Of a DNA stretch of 64,000 nucleotides, positions 46,727-58,353 are shown one piece after another; position 1 is the first letter of the stretch; each line of letters begins with the position of its first letter. The notes under the pieces are model-generated. The model made no database searches and was not told the origin of the DNA. It saw only the letters and a list, made by a program, of their open reading frames with translations. The stretch is from Topomyia yanbarensis (Eukaryota; Arthropoda; Insecta; Diptera; Culicidae), in assembly GCF_030247195.1 (NCBI RefSeq), contig NC_080671.1, positions 85,868,370-85,932,369 on the forward strand, read 5' to 3'. The position numbers and the translations under genes were made by a program.

Positions 46727-47599
46727 CATTGTATGACTCGATATACTCCATATACGTAGTATTTATGCCTACAATAAAGTTGTATTAAATGAAAATCTCA
46801 ACAAATTCGTGAAAGACAGGAACTCTGTTACAATTTTTTGAAAAACTGATTCTCCATAATTTTAAAACTTCAAAGATGGCAGTTTCGTAATTATGCCATT
46901 TGGACAAAAAGTGAGATTTTCACCAATCCCCACCCAACCGAATTTCTAACTACGCCGCTGACTTCAAGTAAGTGGAAACAAAGTCGTTCTACACTCGTCC
47001 ACAAGAAACTTCTTCGAATACTGCCTATCTCATTGAAGACCCGATTTGATCAGCCCCCAATTTTATCAGCCTCATATGAAAATATGTTTGATGTACTCTG
47101 GCAGACAAACAAGGGTAAATTTTAGTTAATCCTTTCTTGACCATATTTTCCTTATCTTAACATCGCGAAGCATCAAGTTCTAAATTTTCTCAATCGTTAT
47201 AATACCCGAAGAAAGCGATAAGAGCGAAATATATCATCACACTGTTAGGTGGATTAAAAGCGTTTTCTATAGAAAATTTACCATGCACGATTATGACACG
47301 CAATACAAATTTTGTCATCAATACACAGTACACACCTATGACACGTGTGAGTGCGACTTTTGTTTACATTTTTAGTAAAAACTCGCCACATAGTAAACCG
47401 TAAACTGAACTTCGTAATATTTGAGAGATTGATACAGAATAGATAGAAGCATCAATTGTCTTCTTTGAACTGCTTATACAAATTATCACTTTCAAGATAT
47501 TCAACTTCAAACTTTAAAAATCGTTTTTCTGGAAATGTGCTAAATAGCGCTTGTCGTAAGATAGCACAACAGCGGCGAAATGCCGATATCTGAGGTCAT

Positions 47600-48060
47600 T
47601 TTGAATACCAAGATGACGAATCCCGGTTAAGTGGGCTTCACCAAAACCCCACTAATATGGGTATTTTTGGAACGGGCTTGACGAATAAACGCCAAATATT
47701 GATGTTTGAGGCCATTTTGAAAACCATTATGATGACTTCCAGTATAGCGAAATTCTCTATAACCCTGTCAATATAGGTATTTTTGGAACGAGCTTAACAA
47801 GTAGATGTCAAAAATCTATGCCTGGGGACATTCTAAAATGAATCCGGTTAAGTGGAATTCTCTAAAACCCATTCAGTATGCATATTTTCAGAGCGGGTTT
47901 AATGGACGCATGATAAATATCAATGTTCTGAGGCCATTTACAAAATGGTGACCACCGGCTTAGCGACATTCTGTATAACTCAGATAACATGTTTTGGACC
48001 GGACTTGTCAAATATGCAGTTACCAGAGGTCTGATGTCATTTTAATATCCAAGAAGGTTC
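47600..48060 (+). repeat. Tandem array, about 105-118 bp units, plus orientation
   Basis: About four units, each with a form of CCGGTTAAGTGGAATTCTCT, TATGGGTATTTTTGGAACGG and GAGGCCATTTTGAAAACC. The same unit is found inverted at 49920-50265. Confidence 0.75.
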
Positions 48061-48959
48061 TGAATATTTAACATAAATATTACTTGAGAAGGTCTTCCAG
48101 TGCAATACAAAAAGATGCTTTTATTTTTGTATATTTTGCATTTAATAGGTAGATGCAGGGCCGTCGAGAGCCGCGTCGGGCCCCAAGGCTTGTATTGTCC
48201 GTGGTTCCTATTAAACTCCGGTTGACTCATATTGCCACATCTACAGATAGCGTGCCAGACAGGCGAATTTCGACAGCTTCTTATTTCACGGTATCCAAAT
48301 AGGGTAAAATTGCCATAGTTATAAGTTTTTAAATTTGTGGGTATTCAGGAATCAGTAGCGTCTGGCTCAAATGGCACATTCCCTATGTAGATCGGAGATC
48401 TGTGCCTTACCATGAATCGTTTTTTTATCTTTTCCCTGATGTGAAGTTGGGGAAGTGGTAAGGTTAGGGGTAAGGCAAATAGGATCTGCAGGTGCTACAA
48501 TAGCAGGAATAATACTTCCAACCCACGGAGGGATTTAGAATTTGTATTTTAACAATGAGCGATACAAACGCTTCTGTTCCATTGATGGTCTGGAACATAA
48601 TCAGCACGCTATGTCTAACATGGTGAAATTGTATGGTGTAAACATTGGCCATCTTTAGCTCCATTTGTACTTTTAACAACAGATCTTAAGGAACGTCTCG
48701 AAAAGTAAATAGGAATATATTTTGACCGCAATAGGCCACTTTCTGCTTGTAATCGTCACTCATTTTTTTCGACACAGTAGCTTGGAACATAATATTTTGC
48801 TTCTACTGTGCAGACAAAGCGACACATGGACGCGACAACAATATAGTACGTACTATAACAATACAAAAATATGAAAATTAACCATTTTATTCAACGGTTA
48901 GTTAAGCTCAGTCTATCTTCTCATCTCGCCGAGAGTAGAAACTAAAAATCGTTCCGCTA

Positions 48960-49570
48960 TAGATACACGGTAAAAACGACTGCAGAACAATTGTGTTGCT
49001 ATTGATTTTTGGAAATGTCCTGTAAGACCAGCTACTCGAGAAGTGAAACAATTACTAAACGTGCAGAGATACGCTTACATGAATTATCTCCACACACCCC
49101 TGACATCGTGATTAACAAATTTATGTCAAGATACGGAGAAGTGCTTTTCATAACAGCTGAAACATCGCATTTTCCCGGATGTCCCTAACGTTGTTCTTAT
49201 GGTGAGAATGCTTCCGTACAAACCAACTCCTTCATACGTAACCATTATACGCGGATCAACCGAAAATGGGACGTTTCATCAGACAACACTGATTAATGAT
49301 TATGCACCCATGGAAGATTCCTATGCACGAATTCTTCAAAAAGACACACCACGCAAAACTTTGTGCAAAAGAGCAAAAAGCCCACTTGCTATAACGTAAA
49401 CAGCACACCGTTATCTTATGCCAAACCACAAACGACTACAAAATCAATATTCAAAGGAACAAATATTCACTCAACAACAATCACGCGCAGTATCTCCACG
49501 CCAACAACCAGCAAAGAAGCGAACGTAGAAGAGGACGGATGCGTTTGTCCGTGCGCTCGCATTCCTGTTT
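48960..49570 (+). pseudogene. L1-type ORF1 (gag-like) relic
   Basis: Fragments in shifting frames read FWKCPVRPATREVKQLLNVQ, TEKCFS-like, then FPDVPNVVLMVRMLPYKPTP and SYVTI, the layout of ORF1 proteins from mosquito L1-type LINEs (usually followed by CCHC knuckles, absent here). A Lys/Thr/Ser-rich tail follows to 49570. Broken by several stops. It lies between the two inverted tandem arrays. Confidence 0.55.
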
Positions 49571-49919
49571 GACGCTCTGTTGCTTTCGTCGAACATACTT
49601 TGAATTGGCTTCTCAATATGTCGTAGTGTATTCCTCGATTCAAGTAATAACACTCGCTTTTTTAACTTGTACACAAAGTAGACAAATCCCTTAAGAACGT
49701 TTGTTTTAACAAATGTCAACTATCAAATAAAGTTTCCGTTTTTTTACGCTTCCATCATACAATAATTTAATAATATGAATGATTACAAAGAAATTACTAT
49801 TGATATTTTTATTGCTCTTCTATGAATACCGCACGTGTTCGCCCATCTACCGGGTAAAAACGCGGGCCCCCAAATACGACCCGGGCCCCAGATAACATCT
49901 TGGATTGAAACACCCATTT

Positions 49920-50265
49920 CAGAATTGGTATCCGGTATCTATTCATCATTCGAAAATTCTCATTGTTGTGGTTATTGAAAATTTTACTAAACCTAGGCGG
50001 CCATCTTGGTTTTCAAAATGACCTAAAGCATCGATATCTGGCGTCTATTTGTCAATCCCGTTCCATAAATACCCATACTGGTAAGGTTTTAGAGAATTCC
50101 ACTGAACCGACAGTCGCCATCTTGATTTTCAAACCCTCAAACATCGATATTTATTGTCTACTTGTCAAGCCCGTTCCAAAAATAACTATATTGATTGGGT
50201 TTTGAAGTATTCCGCGAAACCGGTTTGGTTTTCAACATGGCGTCAGACAGACATTTGGCACTACT
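49920..50265 (-). repeat. Tandem array, inverted partner of 47600-48060
   Basis: Units with CATCTTGGTTTTCAAAATGA, CAATCCCGTTCCATAAATAC and TTTTAGAGAATTCCACTGAA are the reverse complement of the plus array; two clear units are about 115 bp apart. Confidence 0.72.
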
Positions 50266-50289
50266 ACTCAATACTGTTTCGAAAACAAC

Positions 50290-51490
50290 AATATTATTGA
50301 AGTGCGGGCCAAAAAGAAACGTTAAGATCTGCTTTTCGCGCTATTCCAAAAATTCCATGTTCTACGTTCTTTGCCTTTGAAAAATCTGTCCAAAAAATCG
50401 CCTAAGTTTCTTGCTTAAAAGAACTTAGAAAGCAACGATGAAAATGACTGGTCTACCTTTTACCTTCTGAACTAGAAAAATCATTCTGCGATATCTTTAA
50501 TTCATAAGTCCAATGGAGTAAAAAGCATCGATTTCATAAAAAACTACGAGGGACAAACCCAAGGGGTTGTACGAACTGTTGACGTAAGACTGCAAAAAAA
50601 AATTCATTTCTTATTACATTTGGATTAATAATTAATCAAATATTATTCTTTCTGCAGTTCACTTCACGTACAACCAATCAACATCGAATGGTACATATAT
50701 TGAACCAAACCGTCTTGCTCATCAGGTCATTTTATTTATAATGGGCGATCAAATCCAACTAAACCTATTTAAGAAGATATTAAAAAAGCAGATAGAAAAC
50801 TGCGATCGAAATTCGAACTAATATCTAGAACTTTTTAAATCTTTATGGGAGATTCTCAGTCTTAAAAAAAAGCTTTTCGACGTTATTATAATTAAGTACA
50901 CATATAAATGTCGCGAATGCAGTGGTCTTAAAACGAAGCAAAACATACACAAGAATCGAAAATAACTTTATATATGAACTGCGTTTTTGCAACGGTTTTT
51001 TGAGTAACAGTGTATTCATTCATAAATGGTCTTTGAAGCACTTATGTATTAGGAGAATCAAATTGGGATAGGTTGAAAGGAAATGAATCTCGTGGAATCA
51101 ATAAATTGATGGAATTATTTATTTTCGTTACGCGTTCCATCAATTCGCATAAATTTGTTGCTAAGAAAGTTTTCGTCTCCTTAGCCTGTGATAGAGATGA
51201 CAATACAAAGAAAAATAAACGTTTTCGCTTCGCGCAAATCTCAGAGACTCAAATGTCTATCATACACGCATGTGACCGCAACAACTTGAATACACCTACA
51301 CATTCACCTCAAACAATAAACCCAATCGAACGGTGTACAGTGCTCGAATCAAAGAGCTATGACAGTACATCGTATCCGTACACGAATGGAAGATACGTAC
51401 CAAGCAAAATGAGCCAACGATAGTGATGATATGAATTAGATTGTACATGAAATGTGTGATTGAAACGAGCACGACACAAGGGAAAGCATG
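50290..51490. other. No gene seen
   Basis: AT-rich; the 116-residue ORF at 51073-51423 has no recognised features and looks random. Confidence 0.4.
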
Positions 51491-51494
51491 GTGT

Positions 51495-51655
51495 TCGATC
51501 GGACAAGCTCAGTCGCCAGTTGAACTGTACTGCGTAGCGTGTCTCCACAGTCAGTGTAACAGACTTAATAGTCTGCTACACTGGCTGTGAAAGCAAGCAG
51601 CGCAGTGCTCTGTCCTGGCTACCGTTCAACAGGCAACTGAGCTTGCTCGACCAAA
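51495..51655. repeat. Imperfect palindrome, about 160 bp
   Basis: Centre AGACTTAATAGTCT; arms include AGCTCAGTCGCCAGTTGAAC against AGCTCAGTTGCCTGTTGAAC and CACAGTCAGTGTAACAGAC against its partner. Likely a small foldback element. Confidence 0.7.
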
Positions 51656-51759
51656 TCTGTCCTTTAAATAGTCGATGATGACGTCATTCATAGAAGCGTA
51701 GCGCATTAGGTACATAAATCTGTCGTGCCAGACTAGGGAAGCGCAGCCTTCTGTGTGTA

Positions 51760-54700
51760 AATGCGTGGTATTTTGACTATGTTATACATAGTTTAAATTT
51801 GTAATGCCATGATATTAAAGTCTTTGGGTTTATCTATTGGAATCTATTCTTAGAAGTATTTCTGAGCGATATGCGAAAAAAATGTGAAAATTTACCGTGA
51901 GATGGTTGAATTATAAGCGTTTAAAATTGGACTACTTTTCGTTACATACCATTTTTGTCGAATTTGCAAAGTGCACCCCCATATCGAAAACAAAGACGTA
52001 GTCCTACGTAAAAAGTTGGGATTTGTGAAATAATCTGAACACTTAAATAGATAAATAAATATTGCCAAAGATGAACTGTAATATATCATAAAGTTGAGTT
52101 AACACAAACTTCGGGTACCACAGCACTAGTAATAGTTGCAAGCCGCCTAATTATACATTTGAACCGTTTCTCCGGATCTACAAATCGTCTGCCTGTTCAG
52201 AAGATTTAGAGCAAATTTCGACATTCTCTTTGTTCGAACATTCTCTACAACGATAAACTTGGATTTCACGCTGATACATTGCTATCACTGGAAATAATCT
52301 TGACGTAGGTTTCGTCCTCCATCACAGTGCAGCACGATTTGGGTAGTAAATGTGTGTTCGGGAGACGGGTTTTTGGGATAGTTTTCTACTTATTCCACCT
52401 TACTTGTTACAGATAACATATTTTAAGGATTTTCCGTGTTTATTGTTTTAGTTTTGGAACTGTTTTCACTAAATGTTTTTAAAATTACATTCAGCTTCCA
52501 GTGTCTATCAGTGGCTACGGTCCTGCACGGACCTGGCTTCAGACTGCATAGCCTTTCTCATATAAGAAAGGCCAAAAGTATGCACTTTCATCTGAGCTTG
52601 GGCACACCACAAAATCGACCCCATTTTCGAAGGCCGTTCTTCTCTGTTACTTCGACAGGTTGCTAACCCAGTCTACTGAACTCTTGTCGACCGTTGTAGG
52701 TATTGTAGTGTACCTCAAACCGCAAAAAAAAGAACGAAGAGCACAAAAAGGTATCAAGCCCTCGAAATTATATGGTCATCCAGCCCCCCTTACCACCAGC
52801 GGCTGGGCTGTTTATTATTTGAAGGTATGTTTATTAGGGTGGTACGACGGTGTTCTTTCACCTTTGTTTTAATTTGATGTTTTCGTTTTATCGCAGATAG
52901 TATTTGGAATTGGTTCATAGAGTACATCGATTCTTAAAATTAAGGTTAAGTTTCGACCTCACGAGATATTTTTATGAATTTACTTACTGAACGAGTGTCA
53001 GACCAACGACAACCTGAACCATCCTATCGCATGTCGAGAGCTCGAAATTTTCGGGGGTTCCCCGCCCTAATGTAATCGTTATGGTTTCTCGTTCGTGGGG
53101 GCAGCCTCATAAAAATGGGGACCGGCTGATAAAAAAAAAATGTTGGGAAACAATAACCTGATGAAGGGAGTTGATAAAATGGTTAACACCGGTAGTGGAT
53201 TATTTTACTTAAACCTCCACTGATGTTGTTAGCCTCTGGCAGTATTTTTTGCTCAGTTTTTTACCTTCCACATGATTCCGTTTCTGATTAGTTTTTTTTC
53301 TCTTTCCCCACAGCACTCAACGGCTTATTTGGCGGGAAATGAATCCAGCGATGCGTACAACCCAACCTGTGGAGTACTCAGCTCCAGTGGAGAGTCAGTA
53401 TGAAGCAACTCTAGCATATTTCAGACAATCAAAAGGAACGACTGGGAATTAAATTGCTTCCCTAATAAAACAATTTTGAACCATCTCTGCTTTGGAAGCG
53501 TATCACGTACCAGACATCAGACCGACTAATTAACTGATTTTTGAATAGTCCGAATCTTAATGCAAAGCTGCTAATTTATTCAAGCTTCAAACAATAGGAA
53601 AATCGTCTGCCGTTTGTTCGGAACCGGACAATCCCCCCCCCCCCCCGGTCAAAATTCAATGACCTTTTGGACCTACATGTGGCTGTGCACCCGCACATCC
53701 ATAATTCAGCGCCTGAACGGTCACTCAGCCAAAGTGCACTGCCCTCGGCATTCGTAATGCGTCGTTAAATGAAGAGCGGTAGAAGAAGAAAAAAACTTAC
53801 ACAAAGCTCTTTCGTAAGCAGCATTATGAGTAAGTAACTTTAAACTGAACCGGAAGAAGGTACCACCAACGCTGCTGCTGCAGTGGCAACAGCACAGAAA
53901 CTAAAACCATAAAACCGATACGACAAATGAAGTTGTCGTTTTCCGCCGTTGCTGTTCGTGTACCTAATTGTTGGCATGCGAAAAAAATAATACCTGACCG
54001 GGAGTTTCAGCGGAAAGACGCTGACACAAAAAGAAACGAAACACCAAAGTAAGCAAATCTATCGGTAGCTTATGCCTTCGGTTGGTCAAAGTCTACGTAC
54101 GTAACGTACTATAAATTAGCTTTGGGCAATTGAAACAGCACCAGTGTGCCGAGTAAGCATTCTGTTGCCACAAAACAACTGCGGTAAAGTTTCGATTTCG
54201 AATGCCCTAATTTTATCAGTTTTTGTCATTGTTTTTGTTAGCTCGGAATGCACACTAACGAACTAAGTAGTCATCTTCATCGTGCGCTGCCGTGTGTCGT
54301 GAGGTGATTAATTTCATTTCACTCTAGGTGACCATTTTCGAGAGGTAAAATTACCTACTGCCATTAAATCGTCATCTCACGTCACCTGCGTGACCAATGA
54401 AAAAAAAAATATTTTAAAGTCACGTAAATAAAAATAAACCAAAAAATCACGTCACCTAAAATGATTCTTCAGAATCGGGTGAGGAAAGTCGTAGTTAGAT
54501 TAGTCGTCTCACGTCTCACACCGCGCAGATGGAGGGTGGATAACTGACATATCAAAAATGCATCAGAAAAAAAATTTCATGAAACTGACAAAATCGCGAT
54601 GTATAACGTCGCCCGACGAAAACCAACAACTTGGAAGTGATGAATCCGCATGCTGTTTTTCGGAAAGTAGGAAGAAAATGATGAAATGAGGTGTTTTCCG

Positions 54701-54805
54701 TTTGTCTCTAGTACGCCAGAGTAGGATTTAATGAACAATTGAAGATTTTTTGTATTATCAATTATAAAAAGAGCCGGTTGAAATTTAAGCAAGATTAGAA
54801 GTATT
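51760..54805. other. No supported gene
   Basis: A fragment of the multi-unit repeat end (GCCTTTCTCATATAAGAAAG) lies at 52552-52574 and a poly-C run at 53632-53647. A good acceptor-like TTTTTTTCTCTTTCCCCACAG ends near 53311, followed by short open frames of no recognised family. Confidence 0.4.
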
Positions 54806-54833
54806 AAGCAAAATAAGAAGGTGAAGTAAGTGG

Positions 54834-55948
54834 GATTAGTAGGCGAGATCTGATTCGAGACAATTCATTTTTTCTGTCGACAATTTTTTTCGCGATATTT
54901 TCTACGATTTTGATAGTTTTTTCTTAGTAACACCGATTTCGAGATTTTAATATCGATAGTGTTTGGCTGTTTATTCTCGGAAGAAGTGGAGGGACTTTCC
55001 GGAAGAGCTGAAGAGGCAAGCGATCCAATACGACAGGCATTCCGCAACATTAAAGGAAGGCCCAAGCAAGATATCAGGATATAGGAGTGAAGAAGAGTAT
55101 GAAGCCGCCTGGTTTGAATAGTTTTGGACCCCAAGTCTGTTTCCGGTGAGCTTGTTCCGGTTATATTTTATGTTCCATGTAGTTTCTATTTTGTATATTT
55201 CTCAATTGAGTTTTACTGTGTTTTTATTTATTTAAAAACTCCACTAATGGCTTAATAACGTCAGCTTAAATGATGTAAAGTATCGGACGGCTGCAATCCG
55301 CTGATGCAATGAATTCCTGCTTCCATGTCCATCTGAATTTTCTGCTTTTCGGACAGTAAATTGTCAGATCCGAATTGAAAATAACATAATTAACAAATGG
55401 TATTCGAACTCATCAATTTTCAGTTACCAAAATTATTTCATCTTTCCTTTATTTTGCTGATGAAATAATATTGAAGCCCATATAAACCCATATACCAAAA
55501 GTTATTTTCTTTAACCCTTAACTGCGCAATGTTATTTTAAATTTAAATAGGCTCATTAGTCAGGGCAAGGTGTAAATACCTCTGTCCCATCCAAGAGGAC
55601 CAAAGGAGTGACATTAACCTTCTTAGCCAAGTCACTCCCAACGATTTAACCCAACCCCCTTCTAATCTGAAACGGTCGGTACGGTTGTCCTCGTTTCATC
55701 CGCATCCAAGCTTCAAAACGATTCGTTGGTTAAATTGTTCATTAAATGAATAATTCAATTGCCGGATAATATTGAAACATCTTCAAACCCAACTCTGCAC
55801 AGTAGGCCTGGCCGTTTTAATATTTGCGACATATTATAATATGCTTCAAATATTAATGTAGACAAGAAAAACACTAAAGTATAACTGCAGTGTTTTCCAG
55901 GATGCTTTTCAATACTGGCTGTGTAAGGGTTAGAATAGAATAGAATAG
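54834..55948 (+). mobile_element. Non-LTR retroelement insertion with 23-bp TSD
   Basis: AAATAAGAAGGTGAAGTAAG followed by TGG occurs at 54811-54833 and again at 55949-55971, identical over 23 bp. The second copy directly follows a TAGAATAGAATAG tail. That is the mark of target-primed reverse transcription, so the 1115 bp between is one insertion, probably 5'-truncated. Its last 400 bp match 10686-11095. No RT motif is present, so it is LINE 3' UTR or a large SINE-like unit. Confidence 0.8.
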
Positions 55949-55971
55949 AAATAAGAAGGTGAAGTAAGTGG

Positions 55972-56205
55972 TTATTTACCCTTAAATTTGAGTGCTGAGT
56001 AGGATGGGGTAGTTTGATTTTGTATATACGGTCGCGTTCTCAAGTTATGCACTTTTAATATCAAGAATACGTAAATAAAGGGTGTTATGATGAAAAATTT
56101 GTCAACTTCAACATGACGCATTTTTTTCACCGTCCACTAAAAAAACTAAAAACCACTCATTTTATAGATGTATGTATGTAGCATCATACATACTGTTTGA
56201 TTTTG
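55972..56205. other. No gene seen
   Basis: AT-rich upstream of the mariner relic; no clear inverted repeat found. Confidence 0.35.
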
Positions 56206-56209
56206 ACAT

Positions 56210-56990
56210 TTGCTCTCCAGTTGTGAAAATAGCATCGAAGCAAGAGGAGCAACGGAACAAAATTTTGATCGGGCATCGCGAAAATCCGCACTATTCGCTC
56301 ACCAAGTTGGCGACATAGTTGAATGTGTCCAAATCAACCAATGTAATGAAAGAGTTCGGAAAACTGGATTGGAAGGCAATCGGAAGCCGAAGACCGCAAA
56401 AATGACGAAAAGAGTGGCCAGCTTTTTCAAACGGAACCTGAACTTCTTCTTCCGAAATGTTGCAAGCAAGCTGGAAGTGTCTACAACCGTCAATCGAACT
56501 AAAATACTAGCAGGACTGTCGACTTACAAGAAGCTGGTGACTCTAAATCGTTACGATAAGCAAAACAATTTGCCCAAAGAAAGATTGCGGATGCTGTACA
56601 TGACGACGCTGGCGAAGTTTGATTGCGTGGTACAGGAATACGTAACTTGCGTCAAAGCAGACATTGAACAGCTTCTTGGACAGGAATATTATACGGCGAC
56701 TGGAAGAGGAAAGCTGGCAAAGATTTTAAAAACATCAAGCTGTCGAAGTTCGCCAAGAAATATATCGTGTGGCAGGGCATCTGTTTGTGTGGCTTGAAGA
56801 GAGACATTTACATTTCAACCGGGACCATCAAGCTGGAATTTTATGTGTAGGAATACCTGGAAAGACATCTGTTACCTTTACCCAATCAACACAATTGTTC
56901 CTTCTGTTTTGGCTGGATTTGACATCTGGTCATTACAGAAAAATGGCCATGGAGTGGTATGTCGTGCAGGTGGCGCCCTAGGACATGAAT
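56210..56990 (+). pseudogene. Tc1/mariner transposase relic (ITmD37E-like)
   Basis: The frame from 56210 gives LRMLYMTTLAKFDCVVQEY then VTCVKADIEQLLGQEYYTA. In mosquito mariner-type transposases this block is usually ...DDETYVKADF...GQEFYTA, so the first catalytic Asp appears replaced. A frameshift near 56717 leads to LSKFAKKYIVWQGICLCGLK, then a stop, and a third frame has FWLDLTSGHYRKMAMEWY with the second Asp. The final Glu block is not seen. Dead copy. Confidence 0.72.
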
Positions 56991-57034
56991 CTTCCTAACA
57001 CGACAGAGCTCCGCCTAATAGAATCTCAACCATT

Positions 57035-58314
57035 ACAGAGTTATTGAACTTCTTCCGTAAATAACTGTTTTTTCTTACAATACCTCTAACTCAAAAAGCA
57101 TACTTTGTATTTCTAAACTAACAGGTCCATTTGAAAGCTGAGAAAATTTTCTACTAAATAAAGCCATCATGTTTTTCAGTTAATTAAGAAACCTTCTATT
57201 GTTGAATTAGTTAAGCATGAGTATTTTGATATGTTTTTTGATAATTTTGTACAAATAATGAATCATGAACATAAGAATAAATATTATCGAAAAGTTGTGT
57301 TTCAAGACGGTTCCTAATTTGTTCTTAAAACTATAGTAAAAAAAATGCAATATATCCTTATTCCAAAAGTTTCTTTAGAAACTGAGAAATTTTTCTATCG
57401 AATTAAATACAAACATCACTTAGTTAGGAGTACTGACTTTTCACTACCTAAATAGTTAAAATAGTTCTACTTAAATACTTTAAACTACTTAAATAATTCC
57501 ACATTAGTATTTTTCGAAGAGTTTTGTGATTTTTCTTATTAATAATTAAAAAAAAATTATAACTGCGATTGTACATTTGATGTTCTTTCTATATAGCTGG
57601 TTCTTTAGCACTTTATACCCATCTCTTTCTTTTTCGCTGTAATTTAATAGTTGACACAACATGATGTCACGCCAAATGCACTGGGTTCGAAATCATTGTT
57701 TCTGCATATGAAATGATGTGATCAAAATAATTTTGCGTTGAAACGAAAAGAGATTTTATTAATTTACTTTTTCATGAAAAGTAACAAAAATGCTAATAAT
57801 AACACTAACTTTAAACTAACATACTACTAAAAGAATACTAAATTTACTCAACTGAAAAATATTAGTGCATTTTTCTCTGTGAAATTTTGTTAGCTTTCCA
57901 ATGAAAATTAAAAAAATAAGTTAAGTAATTTACTTTTTCAAGTAGTGCTAGCATAAGAGCACATAAGATATAAAATATTGAACTTCAATAACTCAAACAG
58001 AAATAAGAAAATATAAGTGCCCTATGTCAAAGAACAAATTTTGCGGCATTTTAAGATAAACAATCTGGATTATTAAAATGACGATATGACCTATACAGAT
58101 TTTTGAGAAGTGATTAAAAAAGTGAAGAAACTTTTAAATAAATTACTTCTATAAGGTTCCTTAAACTCATTAACGGAAAGATATGAGAAAACCACCTGAC
58201 AAGAATTCTCTCACCTTTGAAATATAAAGATTTAAAAAACAAAGTATACTTATTGAGTTAGAGATATTTAAAGACAAACAAGTTATTTATAGGGAAAAAG
58301 TCCAATAACTCTGT
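57035..58314. mobile_element. 1280-bp foldback-like element
   Basis: ACAGAGTTATTG at the left is inverted at the right, and pairing continues for about 120 bp through CCTCTAACTCAAAAAG and ATACTTTGT at roughly 70%. The interior is very AT-rich and lacks ORFs. Each end abuts a dead element: mariner relic on the left and truncated LINE on the right. Confidence 0.65.
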
Positions 58315-58353
58315 GTCGGCTCAGATTTAAAGGTGCATAACGGTTTTTTTCCC

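Larger units (their letters stand above)
40540..47275 (+). repeat. Probable host repeat split by the Transib
   Basis: At 40590-40720 there is a GT-rich stretch followed by TTTCTCAGCAATGGCTGAACCG, typical of the start of a common mosquito interspersed repeat (compare 27570-27670). At 47240-47270 the sequence CTGTTAGGTGGATTAAAAGCG resembles the end of such repeats (compare TAGGTGGATTAAAACAGG at 29300 and 40180). I infer one host element of about 2.5 kb interrupted by the 4.2-kb Transib. Between 40720 and 42522, and between 46732 and 47240, there is AT-rich sequence with no gene. Confidence 0.45.

Noticed and set aside
53312..53450. Possible plus-strand exon after a strong polypyrimidine-AG
   Set aside because: Short open frames in more than one phase, no recognised protein and no partner exon.
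56299..56493. Minus-strand ORF of 64 residues
   Set aside because: Antisense shadow of the mariner relic.
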